The translations under genes were made by a program, and so were the position numbers. The notes under the pieces are model-generated. The model searched no databases and was not told the origin of the DNA. It worked only from the letters and a program-made list of their open reading frames with translations. Of a DNA stretch of 64,000 nucleotides, positions 52,056-61,176 are shown one piece after another. Each line of letters begins with the position of its first letter. The first letter of the stretch is position 1. Source of the stretch: Mucilaginibacter sp. (GTDB lineage: Bacteria; Bacteroidota; Bacteroidia; Sphingobacteriales; Sphingobacteriaceae); NCBI GenBank assembly GCA_031292485.1, contig JARLHA010000009.1, forward strand, positions 46,702 through 110,701. The letters run 5' to 3'.

Positions 52056-52487
52056 ATGACTGATCGGCTCAACATCACCCTGAATAAATTACAGCATGTG
52101 GGTATTCCGGTAACTGACATTGCCGTATCAGCACAATTTTATAACCGCTTTGGTTTTAAAAATGTAATGCAGTCACCCTTTACATTTAAAGGAGACACCG
52201 GCATTTGTATAATGATGCAGCATAAAGATATTATGATTGAACTGTACCAAATGCCGGCCAAACAGCTTGACGAAATAAGAAGCCGCAACAATGGACATAT
52301 TGACCACATCGCATTTGATGTTGATGAAATTGACGCTGTTTACGCCACCTTAAAAGCCGATGGTAACATCAGGTTGCTGGAAGAAGCACCCGTGTCCCTA
52401 CCCTTCTGGAAACACGGCTGCAAATACTTTAACATCCTTGGGCCAGATAATGAAAGGCTGAAGTTTAATGAAATTTTAAAAGGATAG
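52056..52487 (+). CDS. VOC-family (glyoxalase-like) protein
   Basis: A 143-residue protein with one vicinal oxygen chelate unit pair: LNKLQHVGIPVTDIAVSAQFYNRFGF at the start (His and the beta-alpha-beta pattern), DIMIELYQMPAK with a metal-type Glu, GHIDHIAFDVDEIDAVYATLKADG with the second His, and FNILGPDNERLKFNE with the last Glu. Metal ligands H, E, H and E appear present, so a lyase or isomerase activity on a small substrate is possible. The substrate is not deducible. It sits alone between two terminators. Confidence 0.85.
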   Translation: MTDRLNITLNKLQHVGIPVTDIAVSAQFYNRFGFKNVMQSPFTFKGDTGICIMMQHKDIMIELYQMPAKQLDEIRSRNNGHIDHIAFDVDEIDAVYATLKADGNIRLLEEAPVSLPFWKHGCKYFNILGPDNERLKFNEILKG

Positions 52488-52497
52488 GATGGTCATC

Positions 52498-52538
52498 AAA
52501 CAAAACAGGGCGTTCAAAATGAATGGCCTGTTTTGTTA
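52498..52538 (+). terminator. Bidirectional terminator after VOC gene
   Basis: AACAAAACAGG (52499-52509) pairs with CCTGTTTTGTT (52527-52537) around a 17-base loop. Both sides have A/T runs, and it lies between the convergent VOC and DUF4199 genes. Confidence 0.7.
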
Positions 52539-52553
52539 TACCCATTTTGTGCT

Positions 52554-53108
52554 TTATACCGCCGGATCGGTAAATGAATCTGAATTTTGTTCAATATCCT
52601 GTATTGTACGTTCTTTTTTAAATATCGCAGCGCCTACCAGGGCAACAATTATCCCGAAAATTGCGATCGCGAATATGGAGAAAAATGCAGTTATTAAAGC
52701 GCCGTATTTTTTCAATATTTCCATTGCCTGGTCAATCTGATCACTTGACATCCCTTTCTGCGTCATAGCGTCCTTTTGGGTATCCATTATTTTTTCAAAA
52801 ACCCCGGGGCTTAAAAATGCAAAGTAGATGTAGATAAAAATTGAAATAACCACAGCGCCGATAATCGAATACAGTAGTCCTGCTACAAATGCCTGGCCAA
52901 AAGAAATAAAGCCGCCCAGACTATCCCTGAACTCCTTTTGGGCCAGCAATAAGAAGGCAATGAACGGAATATAACCAACGTATTTTATCGACGAAGTCTG
53001 ATCGATATTTAAAAACTGCCATACATAGGTAAGAACAATCGAAACGATAACGTAGAACATAGCCCATTTTAAAGCTACGTTGAAAGAACTTGTTTTTGCG
53101 GTATCCAT
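52554..53108 (-). CDS. DUF4199-type membrane protein (first of two)
   Basis: A 184-residue membrane protein with four helices. The N-terminal helix AMFYVIVSIVLTYVWQFL is followed by GYIPFIAFLLLAQKEFRDSLGGFISFGQAFVAGLLYSIIGAVVISIFIYIYFAFLSPGVFEKIMDTQ, the DUF4199 pattern in which a FxFGQAF-like loop precedes a helix and a soluble helical hairpin. The C-terminus ends in a charged tail. It is the last gene of the run that starts with the BatA-domain gene, with 107 bases between it and the second DUF4199 gene. Function unknown. Confidence 0.8.
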   Translation of the reverse strand: MDTAKTSSFNVALKWAMFYVIVSIVLTYVWQFLNIDQTSSIKYVGYIPFIAFLLLAQKEFRDSLGGFISFGQAFVAGLLYSIIGAVVISIFIYIYFAFLSPGVFEKIMDTQKDAMTQKGMSSDQIDQAMEILKKYGALITAFFSIFAIAIFGIIVALVGAAIFKKERTIQDIEQNSDSFTDPAV

Positions 53109-53215
53109 TATGAAATTGGTTTTAGTTTGAAATAAAGTTAAATATTATTTATTTAACTAATGTAATTTCAGCGTGAAATATTCCGACGAGCTCCCCGGTA
53201 TAAAAACTTTAATTA

Positions 53216-53815
53216 TCAAGTCGGTCGCGTATTATTTGGATCGGAAACGGATACGTATTCCGCATTCCGGATCATTGAAGCAAAAAGAATGGCAAAAACG
53301 AACAGGAACAGGATTGCCATCGCGTTTTCAAATATGATATAAAACAGACTTGCCGGTTTGTCTTCTCCGAAGTCTTTTTTTGTATCGGCTATAGCAGCAT
53401 CTATATCTTTCTGTTTTGCGCCGCTTTGCTTCATAATGGCTATCTTTTTTCCGATAACAGCTGCCTCCGTTTTTTGGATGTTATTAGGCTCAATAACTTT
53501 ATTAAAAAGCAAACTTACACCCAGTGAATAAACGATATAAGCAACACACAGCATAATAAATATCCCGGTAGTAGCCTGTTTAAACGTCCAGAAACCGCCG
53601 GCTTGCTTGCGGCTGTTAAGGCAAAAATAAATAACGGCTAAAAGCGGCAATAGTAAAGGAAAAACCACGCGGCCCGTGATCAGCGTAAAAGCTGAACCGG
53701 CCATTTTTGTGATATAATAAAAATAAAATATTTCTATCGCCGAATAAACAATACCCAGCAAAAGCCCGTTTTTAACACCGTTGATCTTTATTTTGCGCTC
53801 AAGATTTATGTCCAC
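53216..53815 (-). CDS. DUF4199-type membrane protein (second of two)
   Basis: A 199-residue four-helix membrane protein with the same plan as its neighbour: GLLLGIVYSAIEIFYFYYI, VFPLLLPLLAVIYFCL, FWTFKQATTGIFIMLCVAYIVYSLG and a charged soluble helix (VIGKKIAIMKQSGAKQKDID) before the last helix. The start is GTG, 11 bases after the preceding gene's stop, as no ATG is available. The tandem arrangement suggests duplication or a heteromeric pair. Function unknown. Confidence 0.8.
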   Translation of the reverse strand: MDINLERKIKINGVKNGLLLGIVYSAIEIFYFYYITKMAGSAFTLITGRVVFPLLLPLLAVIYFCLNSRKQAGGFWTFKQATTGIFIMLCVAYIVYSLGVSLLFNKVIEPNNIQKTEAAVIGKKIAIMKQSGAKQKDIDAAIADTKKDFGEDKPASLFYIIFENAMAILFLFVFAILFASMIRNAEYVSVSDPNNTRPT

Positions 53816-53826
53816 TATGTTCGTAA

Positions 53827-54498
53827 TTATTCAGCAAAACAAGTTAATATTTCCAATACGGCCATGTCAAAGTCTTTATTAACCGCATGGGCGGCGATAT
53901 TACTTTTTTCTTCGGTTGAAGGGTTGGTATTTTGAAAAAAGCACATCATCGGGTAAAACATTTCTTTCAGTTCCGAATCTTCCGGCAATTGTGATGCAAC
54001 CTTGCTGATCTCTGCCACCGGGCTTTCGATCAATATCTGGTTCGCAATTACAGGTTCGTAGATGCGGTATTCATCCTGGAACTCGTCCTCATCAACCAGC
54101 AAAAATTCTTTCAGGTAATCTTCCAGTTCGGGCTCTATATCTTCATCGCCGCATTCATTTAAATAAAGCAGCAGGTTAAGCAGTTCGGTCCCCCTGTCGA
54201 GTGTTTGCTCTTCTATATCTTCCCATTCAGGCGAATCAAGGTAATCCTCTTCCAGTTTGATCACATCCGCGCTAAAGAAATTGATCAGCAGCAGGTCAAA
54301 GAAAACTTCCCTGAGGGATTCCAGTTGCGGGTAATCGTCAAACACCTCGTCCAGCATCGCTGATTTCGTTAAAAAATCTTTTTCGGATGCGAATACTTCA
54401 TAAAAAACAGTGGTAAAAGGCGTGGCCTCAAAGCTGTTATATTTCGAAAAAGCGTTCAAAGCCGCTTCTATTGCTATTTTTACTTTTGGATCTGTCAT
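53827..54498 (-). CDS. Acidic conserved-type hypothetical protein
   Basis: A 223-residue, strongly acidic, all-helical-looking soluble protein (MTDPKVKIAIEAALNAFSKYNSFEATPFTTVFYEVFAS...). The long acidic runs (LEEDYLDSPEWEDIEEQ and NECGDEDIEPELEDYLKE) are notable. There are no signal peptide, membrane helix or recognised motifs. It is tightly placed between the dihydroorotase-like gene (8 bases) and a DUF4199 gene (11 bases), so it belongs to that operon. I do not recognise its family. Confidence 0.7.
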   Translation of the reverse strand: MTDPKVKIAIEAALNAFSKYNSFEATPFTTVFYEVFASEKDFLTKSAMLDEVFDDYPQLESLREVFFDLLLINFFSADVIKLEEDYLDSPEWEDIEEQTLDRGTELLNLLLYLNECGDEDIEPELEDYLKEFLLVDEDEFQDEYRIYEPVIANQILIESPVAEISKVASQLPEDSELKEMFYPMMCFFQNTNPSTEEKSNIAAHAVNKDFDMAVLEILTCFAE

Positions 54499-54506
54499 GG
54501 CCGATG

Positions 54507-55757
54507 TTATTTAAAACTTTGATTGTTATTACAGGTTAACAATACTTTTCCTATTAAGTTGTGATCAATAAAAGGAGAGTTATAGGATCTCGACCTGTTA
54601 TTCTTTTTGTTGTATTCCCAAACCTCGTCTGCATCAAAAAGCACAAAATTAGCTTCTTTGCCTTCGGCGATAACGGGTATATCTATATTTAAAATTTTCC
54701 GTGGGTTAACAGCCATTTTTTCAACGATCAATTCGACACTGAGTCCGGCCTTCAAAGCCAGCGGCAACGCTGTTTGCAAACCAATGATGCCAAATTCGGC
54801 CACCTCCAGTTCAACGTTTTTAAATTCCACTTCGTGCGGGGTATGCTGCGATACAATGGCATCAATAGTGCCGTCCTTAAGGCCAGCCAGCAAGGCGTCC
54901 ACATCATCCTGGGTGCGCAATGGCGGCTTAACTTTATACTGGCTATCAAAGCCTAATAGTGCCTCGTCAGTTAGTATCAAATGATGGGCTGCCACATCGC
55001 AGGTAACCTCAAGGCCTTTTCGTTTGGCTTCCCTTATCAGTTCAACCGAACGGGTTGTTGATATAGTACTGAAATGTATCCTCGAAACAGTGTATTCGGC
55101 TAAATAAAGGTCGCGGGCTATCATCAGCTCTTCTGCAAGTGAGGGTATGCCTTTCATGCCCAATAACGTACTCACTTCACCTTCGTTTACTTTTGCCTTG
55201 CCTGCTATGGCGGTATCTTCCGGATAAGAGAAGATGAGCGCATCAAAACCCTGTGCATATAACAACGCGCGTTCCATTAGTCCCGCGTCCTGCACCGGCC
55301 TGTTGCCATCGCTGAAAGCTTTGGCGCCGCTAAGGTACATGTCGTACATTTCGGCCAGGTCCTTTCCTTCTCTTTTATGCGAAATGGCGCCCAAAGGGTA
55401 CACATCCACCAAATTCTTCTTCGACCGGTTTAAAATATATTCGATCTCTGATTTTGAATGAACCGGCGGAACAGTATTCGGCATCAAAGCGATCCCGGTG
55501 AAACCACCAGCCGCAGCTGCCTTTGTACCTGTATAAAGATCTTCCTTGGTTTCGAGGCCCGGCTCGCCGATGTTACAGTTCAGATCGAAAAAACCAGGTG
55601 AGATATATTTGCCTTCCGCTTCAAATATTTCGGTGTCAGTTTCAATATCAGGCGCTATCTGCGTGATGATGCCTTTTTCAATTAAAACATCGGCAATTTT
55701 TTGATTAAAAGGTGAGTTGGGATCAATTATAGTTGCGGATTTAATAAGCAAATTCAT
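54507..55757 (-). CDS. Dihydroorotase-like amidohydrolase lacking metal ligands (PyrX-type)
   Basis: A 416-residue protein with the full class I dihydroorotase fold pattern (PGFFDLNCNIGEPGLETKEDL, GGFTGIALMPNTVPPVHSKSEIEYIL, YKVKPPLRTQDDVDALLAGLKDGTIDAIVSQHTPHEVEF). The zinc-binding HxH is Asn60-Cys61-Asn62, the HVST histidine is Thr231 (HFSTIST) and the catalytic Asp of the DHAPH motif is Gln304 (SQHTPH). The later AHHL histidines remain. Such metal-less dihydroorotase homologues (PyrX-like) are known from other bacteria as non-catalytic partners of aspartate transcarbamoylase; here the partner is not in the window. It is followed by the acidic hypothetical. Confidence 0.87.
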   Translation of the reverse strand: MNLLIKSATIIDPNSPFNQKIADVLIEKGIITQIAPDIETDTEIFEAEGKYISPGFFDLNCNIGEPGLETKEDLYTGTKAAAAGGFTGIALMPNTVPPVHSKSEIEYILNRSKKNLVDVYPLGAISHKREGKDLAEMYDMYLSGAKAFSDGNRPVQDAGLMERALLYAQGFDALIFSYPEDTAIAGKAKVNEGEVSTLLGMKGIPSLAEELMIARDLYLAEYTVSRIHFSTISTTRSVELIREAKRKGLEVTCDVAAHHLILTDEALLGFDSQYKVKPPLRTQDDVDALLAGLKDGTIDAIVSQHTPHEVEFKNVELEVAEFGIIGLQTALPLALKAGLSVELIVEKMAVNPRKILNIDIPVIAEGKEANFVLFDADEVWEYNKKNNRSRSYNSPFIDHNLIGKVLLTCNNNQSFK

Positions 55758-55789
55758 TTGCGCTATTTTAAAAGGTGGGTTTTATTCAA

Positions 55790-57841
55790 TTAAACCGGTT
55801 GCGGAACAGTTGGCTTGTCAGTTTTAAAATACCTGATCACCAGTATTTCGACCCCCAGAAAAATCAATGCCAAAATTATACAAAGTTTCCATAATTGTAA
55901 GCCGAAATTTGTTTCTGTTAAAGTACTTTTTAACGACCCGTTCCCTGCTTCTAAAACGGGGTTAGCCCGCGGCACCAATTTGACCAGTTCGGCAGCGGTC
56001 AAATAGCTTAAATCCGATTCACTCCGGTTATCGTTAAACGCAAGCACGGCCACGGTACTATCCTGCTTTTTCAGGTCATAGATCCCGGTTTGCTGTAGCT
56101 GGTCGGCCATATAAAGCAATGTATTTCCTTCTGTTTGTTTGATTTCGGGGATGGTGCTTTGGTTTCCTTTGACAAGTTTAAGCAGTTGCTTTTCATTGGT
56201 TTGAACCGGTGGAATTTCGATCATTTCATCCCGCCCGAGCGTATAAAACAAAGGCTGATCACGCCCGCTCAGCAAAGCAATCCTAAACATCACCGGAACA
56301 AACAGGGCATGCCGCGGCAGGTTGCTAAAATCTTCGTTTAACGCAACGGCAGAAACAAACACTTTGCCCTTACTACTTGTATATTCTCCTAAAAACGACT
56401 GTCTGCCGGGCATGGCCATCAGGTTTTCCCGGTTGTTGCCGGATGAGCTTAGCTGGTAATATTTTTTAACAATGGGCAGATCGGGGTTCTGCGGGAAGTT
56501 TTCAAAAATGCTTTTAAAAACCTGGTTTTGCAGATTAAGGCTACTTACCCTGGCGTCGCCGGTTATTAATTTTTCGGGATAAGCAGCATTTAATTTTACA
56601 AGGAAATCTTTATAATTTACCAGGTTAGCCTCTGCTGAAGGAAAAACCATTAAAGTGCCGCCTCTATCCACAAATGCCTTTAACTGTTGCGATAAGCCTG
56701 TAGAAATTGCGTTAATATCACTTAAAATAATCAAGGGATATGTGTTCAGCGACGCATAGTCAATATTTCCATCGGGCACCCGCTTTGCATCAAAAAAAGG
56801 ATCAGCCGCAAAAACGGCCTTTAAAAATGGATTTGCCGTACCCCCGTCTATCAGCAAAACAGGCATTTGCTGTTTCACCCCGAAGGTGAAATAAAACTGG
56901 TTATCAAAGGTAACAGGGTTGTCCTGTAATGATAATTCCGCACGTTGCCACCCTGCGTTTAATCCCGAAAAAGCAAGGGTATCATATTGTACCGCGCGTG
57001 CATTTATGGTGTAGCTGCCCAACGCTTTTTGGGCGCCGTTGATTAATAACTTTAAGGGCACTTTTGCAGCGGTTTCTCCTGCATAATTATGCAGCCGTAC
57101 CACAAGCTTTTCGCTTTCGCCGGGGCGATGGATAGCGCTTAACAGGGCTACTGAATCAACAGCTACGTTTGGCAATGCACTTGCTTTTAACTGAACAAGG
57201 TTAACAATTATGCCAGTGTCTGTTTTTACGACATCTCCTTGTGACATATTCTTCTGAAAATCTGAGATTATGAAAAGCGATCCGGGGGCTTCTTTGTGCA
57301 TAGTCAACAAGCTTTGCTGCCTGTTTACGATCTGCTGAAGGCTGCGGCTGCGCGGGCTGATCTTTACGGTATCCACCGCATCGTTAAATTCATCCCTGCT
57401 TAATAAACGCTGGTGCCTGCCTTCAAAATCCTGCGTCAGCAACTGGAAGCGGTCGTTGATATTATAAGCTGAAACGATTTCCTTTGCCCGCCTTTTGGCC
57501 TCGTCAAGCAACGAGCCATCCCTGTTAAGGGTTTCCATTGAATAGGAATTATCCACAAAAACACTGATCGCCTTTTGTTTGCCTGTATTTGCGTTATTGG
57601 CTCCGGGGATATAAGGTTTTGCAAATGCCAGCACTAAAAACATTAAAGCCAGCAGGCGGGCCGCCAGTATCAGGCGCTCCTTCAAATTTCTTCGGGAGGA
57701 TTGCTGCTCCTGGATCTCTTTCAAAAATTGCACATTGCTGAAATACACCTTCTGATACCTGCGGAAATTAAACAAGTGAATCAAAACAGGGATAGCCAGC
57801 GTTAACAATGCAAAAAGAAAAGCAGGATATAGAAAATGCAT
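55790..57841 (-). CDS. BatA-domain membrane protein with VWA-like region
   Basis: 683 residues. It starts MHFLYPAFLFALLTLAIPVLIHLFNFRRYQKVYFSNVQFL, the hallmark of the BatA/aerotolerance N-terminal domain with the first membrane helix, and has a second helix (LILAARLLALMFLVLAFAKPY). A VWA-like domain with FVDNSYSMETLNRDG (MIDAS-like DxSxS present) follows, then a beta-rich part and a last helix (LWKLCIILALIFLGVEILVIRYF). ATG was chosen over a TTG four codons upstream. It resembles exported Bat/DUF4159-type envelope proteins whose role is unclear. It leads an operon with the dihydroorotase-like gene, 32 bases away. Confidence 0.85.
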   Translation of the reverse strand: MHFLYPAFLFALLTLAIPVLIHLFNFRRYQKVYFSNVQFLKEIQEQQSSRRNLKERLILAARLLALMFLVLAFAKPYIPGANNANTGKQKAISVFVDNSYSMETLNRDGSLLDEAKRRAKEIVSAYNINDRFQLLTQDFEGRHQRLLSRDEFNDAVDTVKISPRSRSLQQIVNRQQSLLTMHKEAPGSLFIISDFQKNMSQGDVVKTDTGIIVNLVQLKASALPNVAVDSVALLSAIHRPGESEKLVVRLHNYAGETAAKVPLKLLINGAQKALGSYTINARAVQYDTLAFSGLNAGWQRAELSLQDNPVTFDNQFYFTFGVKQQMPVLLIDGGTANPFLKAVFAADPFFDAKRVPDGNIDYASLNTYPLIILSDINAISTGLSQQLKAFVDRGGTLMVFPSAEANLVNYKDFLVKLNAAYPEKLITGDARVSSLNLQNQVFKSIFENFPQNPDLPIVKKYYQLSSSGNNRENLMAMPGRQSFLGEYTSSKGKVFVSAVALNEDFSNLPRHALFVPVMFRIALLSGRDQPLFYTLGRDEMIEIPPVQTNEKQLLKLVKGNQSTIPEIKQTEGNTLLYMADQLQQTGIYDLKKQDSTVAVLAFNDNRSESDLSYLTAAELVKLVPRANPVLEAGNGSLKSTLTETNFGLQLWKLCIILALIFLGVEILVIRYFKTDKPTVPQPV

Positions 57842-57969
57842 ATTGATGTGCAAATGTGCGAATTTTAGATCACTGATTTAAGTTGATTTTTGGATTTCAC
57901 TGATTAAGAAAGAACGATCTGGTGATCCCATGAAGCTTAACAGTTCTGCTATCCCCGATGAGAGCTTTC

Positions 57970-58728
57970 TTACCCCTCATCACTATGATGCCTTCTGTGC
58001 TTCTTCTTTTTCTTTTTCTCCGGCGTTGGTTTTACTAGCTTTGAAGAAGTGCCTTTCGCCTGCACCACCGGCTTTATTGCGGTATTTACTTTTGTGGAAT
58101 CTTTGCTTAAGGTATGCACGTTAAATTGGTTATTTCGCATACCGTATTCCAGCTGGCGTTTTTGACCGTTAGGCTTAGCCGATTTCCCGCTGCCCGTGTA
58201 TAAAGGAAATTCACGTTCAAGTTTGCCATCTTTTACGTAAAAGCTGTCGTTACCCCTGTACCCTTGTTTTTGCTGCTCGGTTAGCTTCGGAAAATCCAAT
58301 TTATCTGCCTTGCCGTTTGTATATTCAAAAGCGAAAACATGGGTATTATAGAGCGTATCGTTGGTTTTTGTCTGGATCAGGATCTCCGGATTGCCATCCA
58401 GATCCATATCCGTATTAAATACATCTACTATAATGCCGTCAAGATCGCCGGTTGTTGTAGAAAATTTAGCCGCAGCCGAATCGGAATGCAAGATCTCAAA
58501 TGCCCCCAGTTTTGCAGATCCCCTACCCCAGCTCAAAATATCATAATCCTGCCCCGGAGAAACTTCGATCAGTTTATGGTAACGAAACGGAGCCATTAAA
58601 ACAGGCTTTGGCCGCGCCGCAGTAGTTACAATTGCTGGTTTTTGTTCATTGTTGCAGCCAGAAATCAAAATTCCGCTAACAATTAAACAGGCAAAAGTTA
58701 AAAAATTAATAAGCCATGTGTTTTTCAT
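57970..58728 (-). CDS. Lipoprotein with basic C-terminal tail
   Basis: A 252-residue lipoprotein (MKNTWLINFLTFACLIVSGILISGCNNEQ, lipobox ISGC). The beta-rich body contains a TDMDLDGNPEILIQTKTND stretch like the Asp-rich calcium loops of FG-GAP repeats. The last 40 residues are mostly Lys, His and Arg (KKKKKKHRRHHSDEG), which could bind nucleic acid, phosphate-rich polymer or acidic glycan. It begins seven bases after the GH20 stop, so the two are co-transcribed. No family recognised. Confidence 0.75.
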   Translation of the reverse strand: MKNTWLINFLTFACLIVSGILISGCNNEQKPAIVTTAARPKPVLMAPFRYHKLIEVSPGQDYDILSWGRGSAKLGAFEILHSDSAAAKFSTTTGDLDGIIVDVFNTDMDLDGNPEILIQTKTNDTLYNTHVFAFEYTNGKADKLDFPKLTEQQKQGYRGNDSFYVKDGKLEREFPLYTGSGKSAKPNGQKRQLEYGMRNNQFNVHTLSKDSTKVNTAIKPVVQAKGTSSKLVKPTPEKKKKKKHRRHHSDEG

Positions 58729-58735
58729 TGCCTGG

Positions 58736-61045
58736 TCAATTAAACATCATATCCGGTGATATTTCTCCTTTTGGTTTTCCGGGAGTGGTCATCATTACCC
58801 GTAAAAGGCCCAAATTTCCGCTGTCAAAATACTTCACAGTTACCCGGTGGAAACCTTTCAATAACGGTACCGCCCCACCCTGTTCAAAAACGCCGTGTTT
58901 ACCGTCGTTATCTACAACAGGCTGGTTATCGATCATTAATTGCGATCCGTTTGCTGATGCCAGTGAAAATCCATACACCCCATCTGCATCAATGCGGATA
59001 AACCCATCATATACCACACCAAACGCCTTCATATTCTTTTTAAACACAGCAGTATTAAAAGTAATAGCCGTGCCGGTGTCAATTACCGGCGCCCCTTTTA
59101 ATTGGTCGATCCCTGTAAACTCACCTGTCAATAACGTATACTTCACGCCTTTGGCAGTTCCTGTAAAGTTAACGGCCGGGAGGGGCATTTTGTTGTACAT
59201 GATTTCGTGCGTAAGGATGCTCCTTTTGCCGGTTGGAGTGATTACTATGGTTTTCAATTCGCGGTATTGATCAGGCGGAACATCGTAAGTCACCTGTGCT
59301 GTATAGGCTATATCCGTTTCGCGCGGATCATAGCCATCTATCGTGTAATAAACCCTGGCGCCGGCTACAGATGGTTTTAAATTCACCGTTAATTTTGTAC
59401 CAAAAACAATGGTATCCTGTACGCCTATGACCGTTGGTACGCGGTAATTAAAATTACCTGCTTCAATTTTAGCCAGGTGCAACGGAAGCCGGGTATTTGC
59501 GAAATCATTGTAATTTTTACTGGCAAGCGGGCTCCAGGCTACTTCTGACAAAGCAAACAATCGTGGCAGGATCATGTAATCGGCCTTATTTTCCGAAGGA
59601 ATGTATTCCGTCCATAAATTAGCCTGTACACCCGTAATAAATTTTTGCTGATCTGGGGTTAATTCACCGGGTGTAGGGTTATAGCTATATATTTTGCTCA
59701 AGGGGTCATATCCCCCGATACTTAGCGGCTCCAAATTTTGTTTGCTTTGCTGCTGGTCAATATAAAGGCCGCCACTGCCAGGTGTCATGATCACGTTATG
59801 GCTCTGCTGCGCGGCTTTTATACCGCCTTCTTCACCCCGCCAGCTCATAACGGTGGCGTTCGGAGATAAACCACCTTCCAAAATTTCATCCCAGCCGATA
59901 ATGCTGCGGCCTTTGGAGTTTACAAATTTCTCGATCCGCTGGATAAAATAGCTTTGCAGTTCGTCTTCAGTTTTCAAGCCGAGCTGCTTCATCAACTTCT
60001 GGCAAAATTCCGACTTCTTCCAAACGTCCTTCGGTGCTTCGTCTCCGCCAATATGTATATACTTGCTTGGGAAAAGATCCATCACTTCTGTTAAAACGTC
60101 CTGCAAAAAATTGAAAGCTTTATCCGAAGGACAATAAATATCATGGAAAACGCCCCAGGTTTCAGCTACTTTATAAGTTAACGATGGGTCACAGCTTAAG
60201 TCAGGGTAAGCAGCCAAAGCCGCTTCAGAGTGACCCGGCATTTCAATTTCGGGCACTATATTGATATAACGGTCGGCAGCATATTTTACCACATCACGGA
60301 TCTGGTCCTGGGTATAATACCCGCCGTACGGGGTATTATCAAATTGCTGCGGCGTGCGGTCGTGATAATTGCCGATAACCGTTTGCGCCCTTTGACTGCC
60401 AATTTGAGTAAGCCCCGGATATTTTTTTATTTCGATGCGCCAGCCCTGGTCGTCAGTTAAATGCCAATGAAAATTATTGAGTTTGTAGGCCGCCATCAGG
60501 TCGATGTATTTCTTTACAAATTCAACCGAAAAAAAGTGACGGCAAACATCCAGCATCATGCCCCGGTAAGCAAAGCGGGGATAGTCTTCAATTTGTACAC
60601 AAGGCATTCTGGCGGTTGCGGCTTTGTCAACAGGCATTAATTGTATCAATGTTTGTATGCCGTAAAACAATCCGGCCCCTTTACCTGCTATCACAACTTG
60701 CTGAGGGGTAATTGTTAGACGGTAACCATCGGCGGGTAAATTATCCGTGCCAGCTGAAGTGAGCACAATACTGTTGGCCGTAGCAGCGCCATTATTATGC
60801 TTCAGCTGAACGTGCAGCATGGCTTTGTTTTGAAGATAATCCGTCAGGAAAAGTACTGCTTTATTGTTAAGGCTGTCAGCGAGTAGTACAGTTTTTGGGT
60901 TGATATCGAATTCCCCGGCAGATTTTTTCAGGGAAACCGGTGCGGGTATTATCCCTAGATTTGGGTCACTATCCTGGGCATTTACCACAACAGCAGAAAC
61001 CGCTGTTAATAAACAAAACAGCAAAAAAGTTTTTTTAAGCATCAT
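58736..61045 (-). CDS. Secreted GH20 beta-N-acetylhexosaminidase
   Basis: 769 residues with signal peptide MMLKKTFLLFCLLTAVSAVVVNAQ. A GH20 N-terminal alpha/beta domain (to about 150) precedes the catalytic barrel: RGMMLDVCRHFFSVEFVKKYIDLMAAYKLNNFHWHLTDDQGWRIEI and the catalytic pair Asp335-Glu336 in HIGGDEAPKDVW. Late conserved stretches include WDEILEGGL, VMSWRGEEGG, VQANLWTEY and FALSEVAWSP. The C-terminal 230 residues have a beta-sandwich followed by a PA14-like module (FGVVYDGFIRIDADGVYGFSLASANGSQLMIDNQPVV). It should release GlcNAc or GalNAc from chitin-like or host glycans in the periplasm or at the surface. Confidence 0.93.
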   Translation of the reverse strand: MMLKKTFLLFCLLTAVSAVVVNAQDSDPNLGIIPAPVSLKKSAGEFDINPKTVLLADSLNNKAVLFLTDYLQNKAMLHVQLKHNNGAATANSIVLTSAGTDNLPADGYRLTITPQQVVIAGKGAGLFYGIQTLIQLMPVDKAATARMPCVQIEDYPRFAYRGMMLDVCRHFFSVEFVKKYIDLMAAYKLNNFHWHLTDDQGWRIEIKKYPGLTQIGSQRAQTVIGNYHDRTPQQFDNTPYGGYYTQDQIRDVVKYAADRYINIVPEIEMPGHSEAALAAYPDLSCDPSLTYKVAETWGVFHDIYCPSDKAFNFLQDVLTEVMDLFPSKYIHIGGDEAPKDVWKKSEFCQKLMKQLGLKTEDELQSYFIQRIEKFVNSKGRSIIGWDEILEGGLSPNATVMSWRGEEGGIKAAQQSHNVIMTPGSGGLYIDQQQSKQNLEPLSIGGYDPLSKIYSYNPTPGELTPDQQKFITGVQANLWTEYIPSENKADYMILPRLFALSEVAWSPLASKNYNDFANTRLPLHLAKIEAGNFNYRVPTVIGVQDTIVFGTKLTVNLKPSVAGARVYYTIDGYDPRETDIAYTAQVTYDVPPDQYRELKTIVITPTGKRSILTHEIMYNKMPLPAVNFTGTAKGVKYTLLTGEFTGIDQLKGAPVIDTGTAITFNTAVFKKNMKAFGVVYDGFIRIDADGVYGFSLASANGSQLMIDNQPVVDNDGKHGVFEQGGAVPLLKGFHRVTVKYFDSGNLGLLRVMMTTPGKPKGEISPDMMFN

Positions 61046-61138
61046 AAAAGTTGAAACGCTAGAAATATAAGGTGGTGAAGTTAACAGATTTTTATAAAAT
61101 AGTTAACAGGCATCATTGTAAAAAATCTGTTCAAAAAT

Positions 61139-61174
61139 AAACAAGCCGCTCCGGAGTTGCGGAACGGCTTGTTT
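61139..61174 (-). terminator. Intrinsic terminator of the bTHX gene
   Basis: AAACAAGCCG (61139-61148) pairs with CGGCTTGTTT (61165-61174), with a nested TCCG/CGGA. On the minus strand it is followed by ATTTTTG. It lies two bases after the bTHX stop codon. Confidence 0.8.
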
Positions 61175-61176
61175 AA

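Noticed and set aside
52489..52740. 83-codon plus-strand frame after the VOC gene
   Set aside because: It runs through a terminator hairpin and is antisense to the DUF4199 gene, with no motifs.
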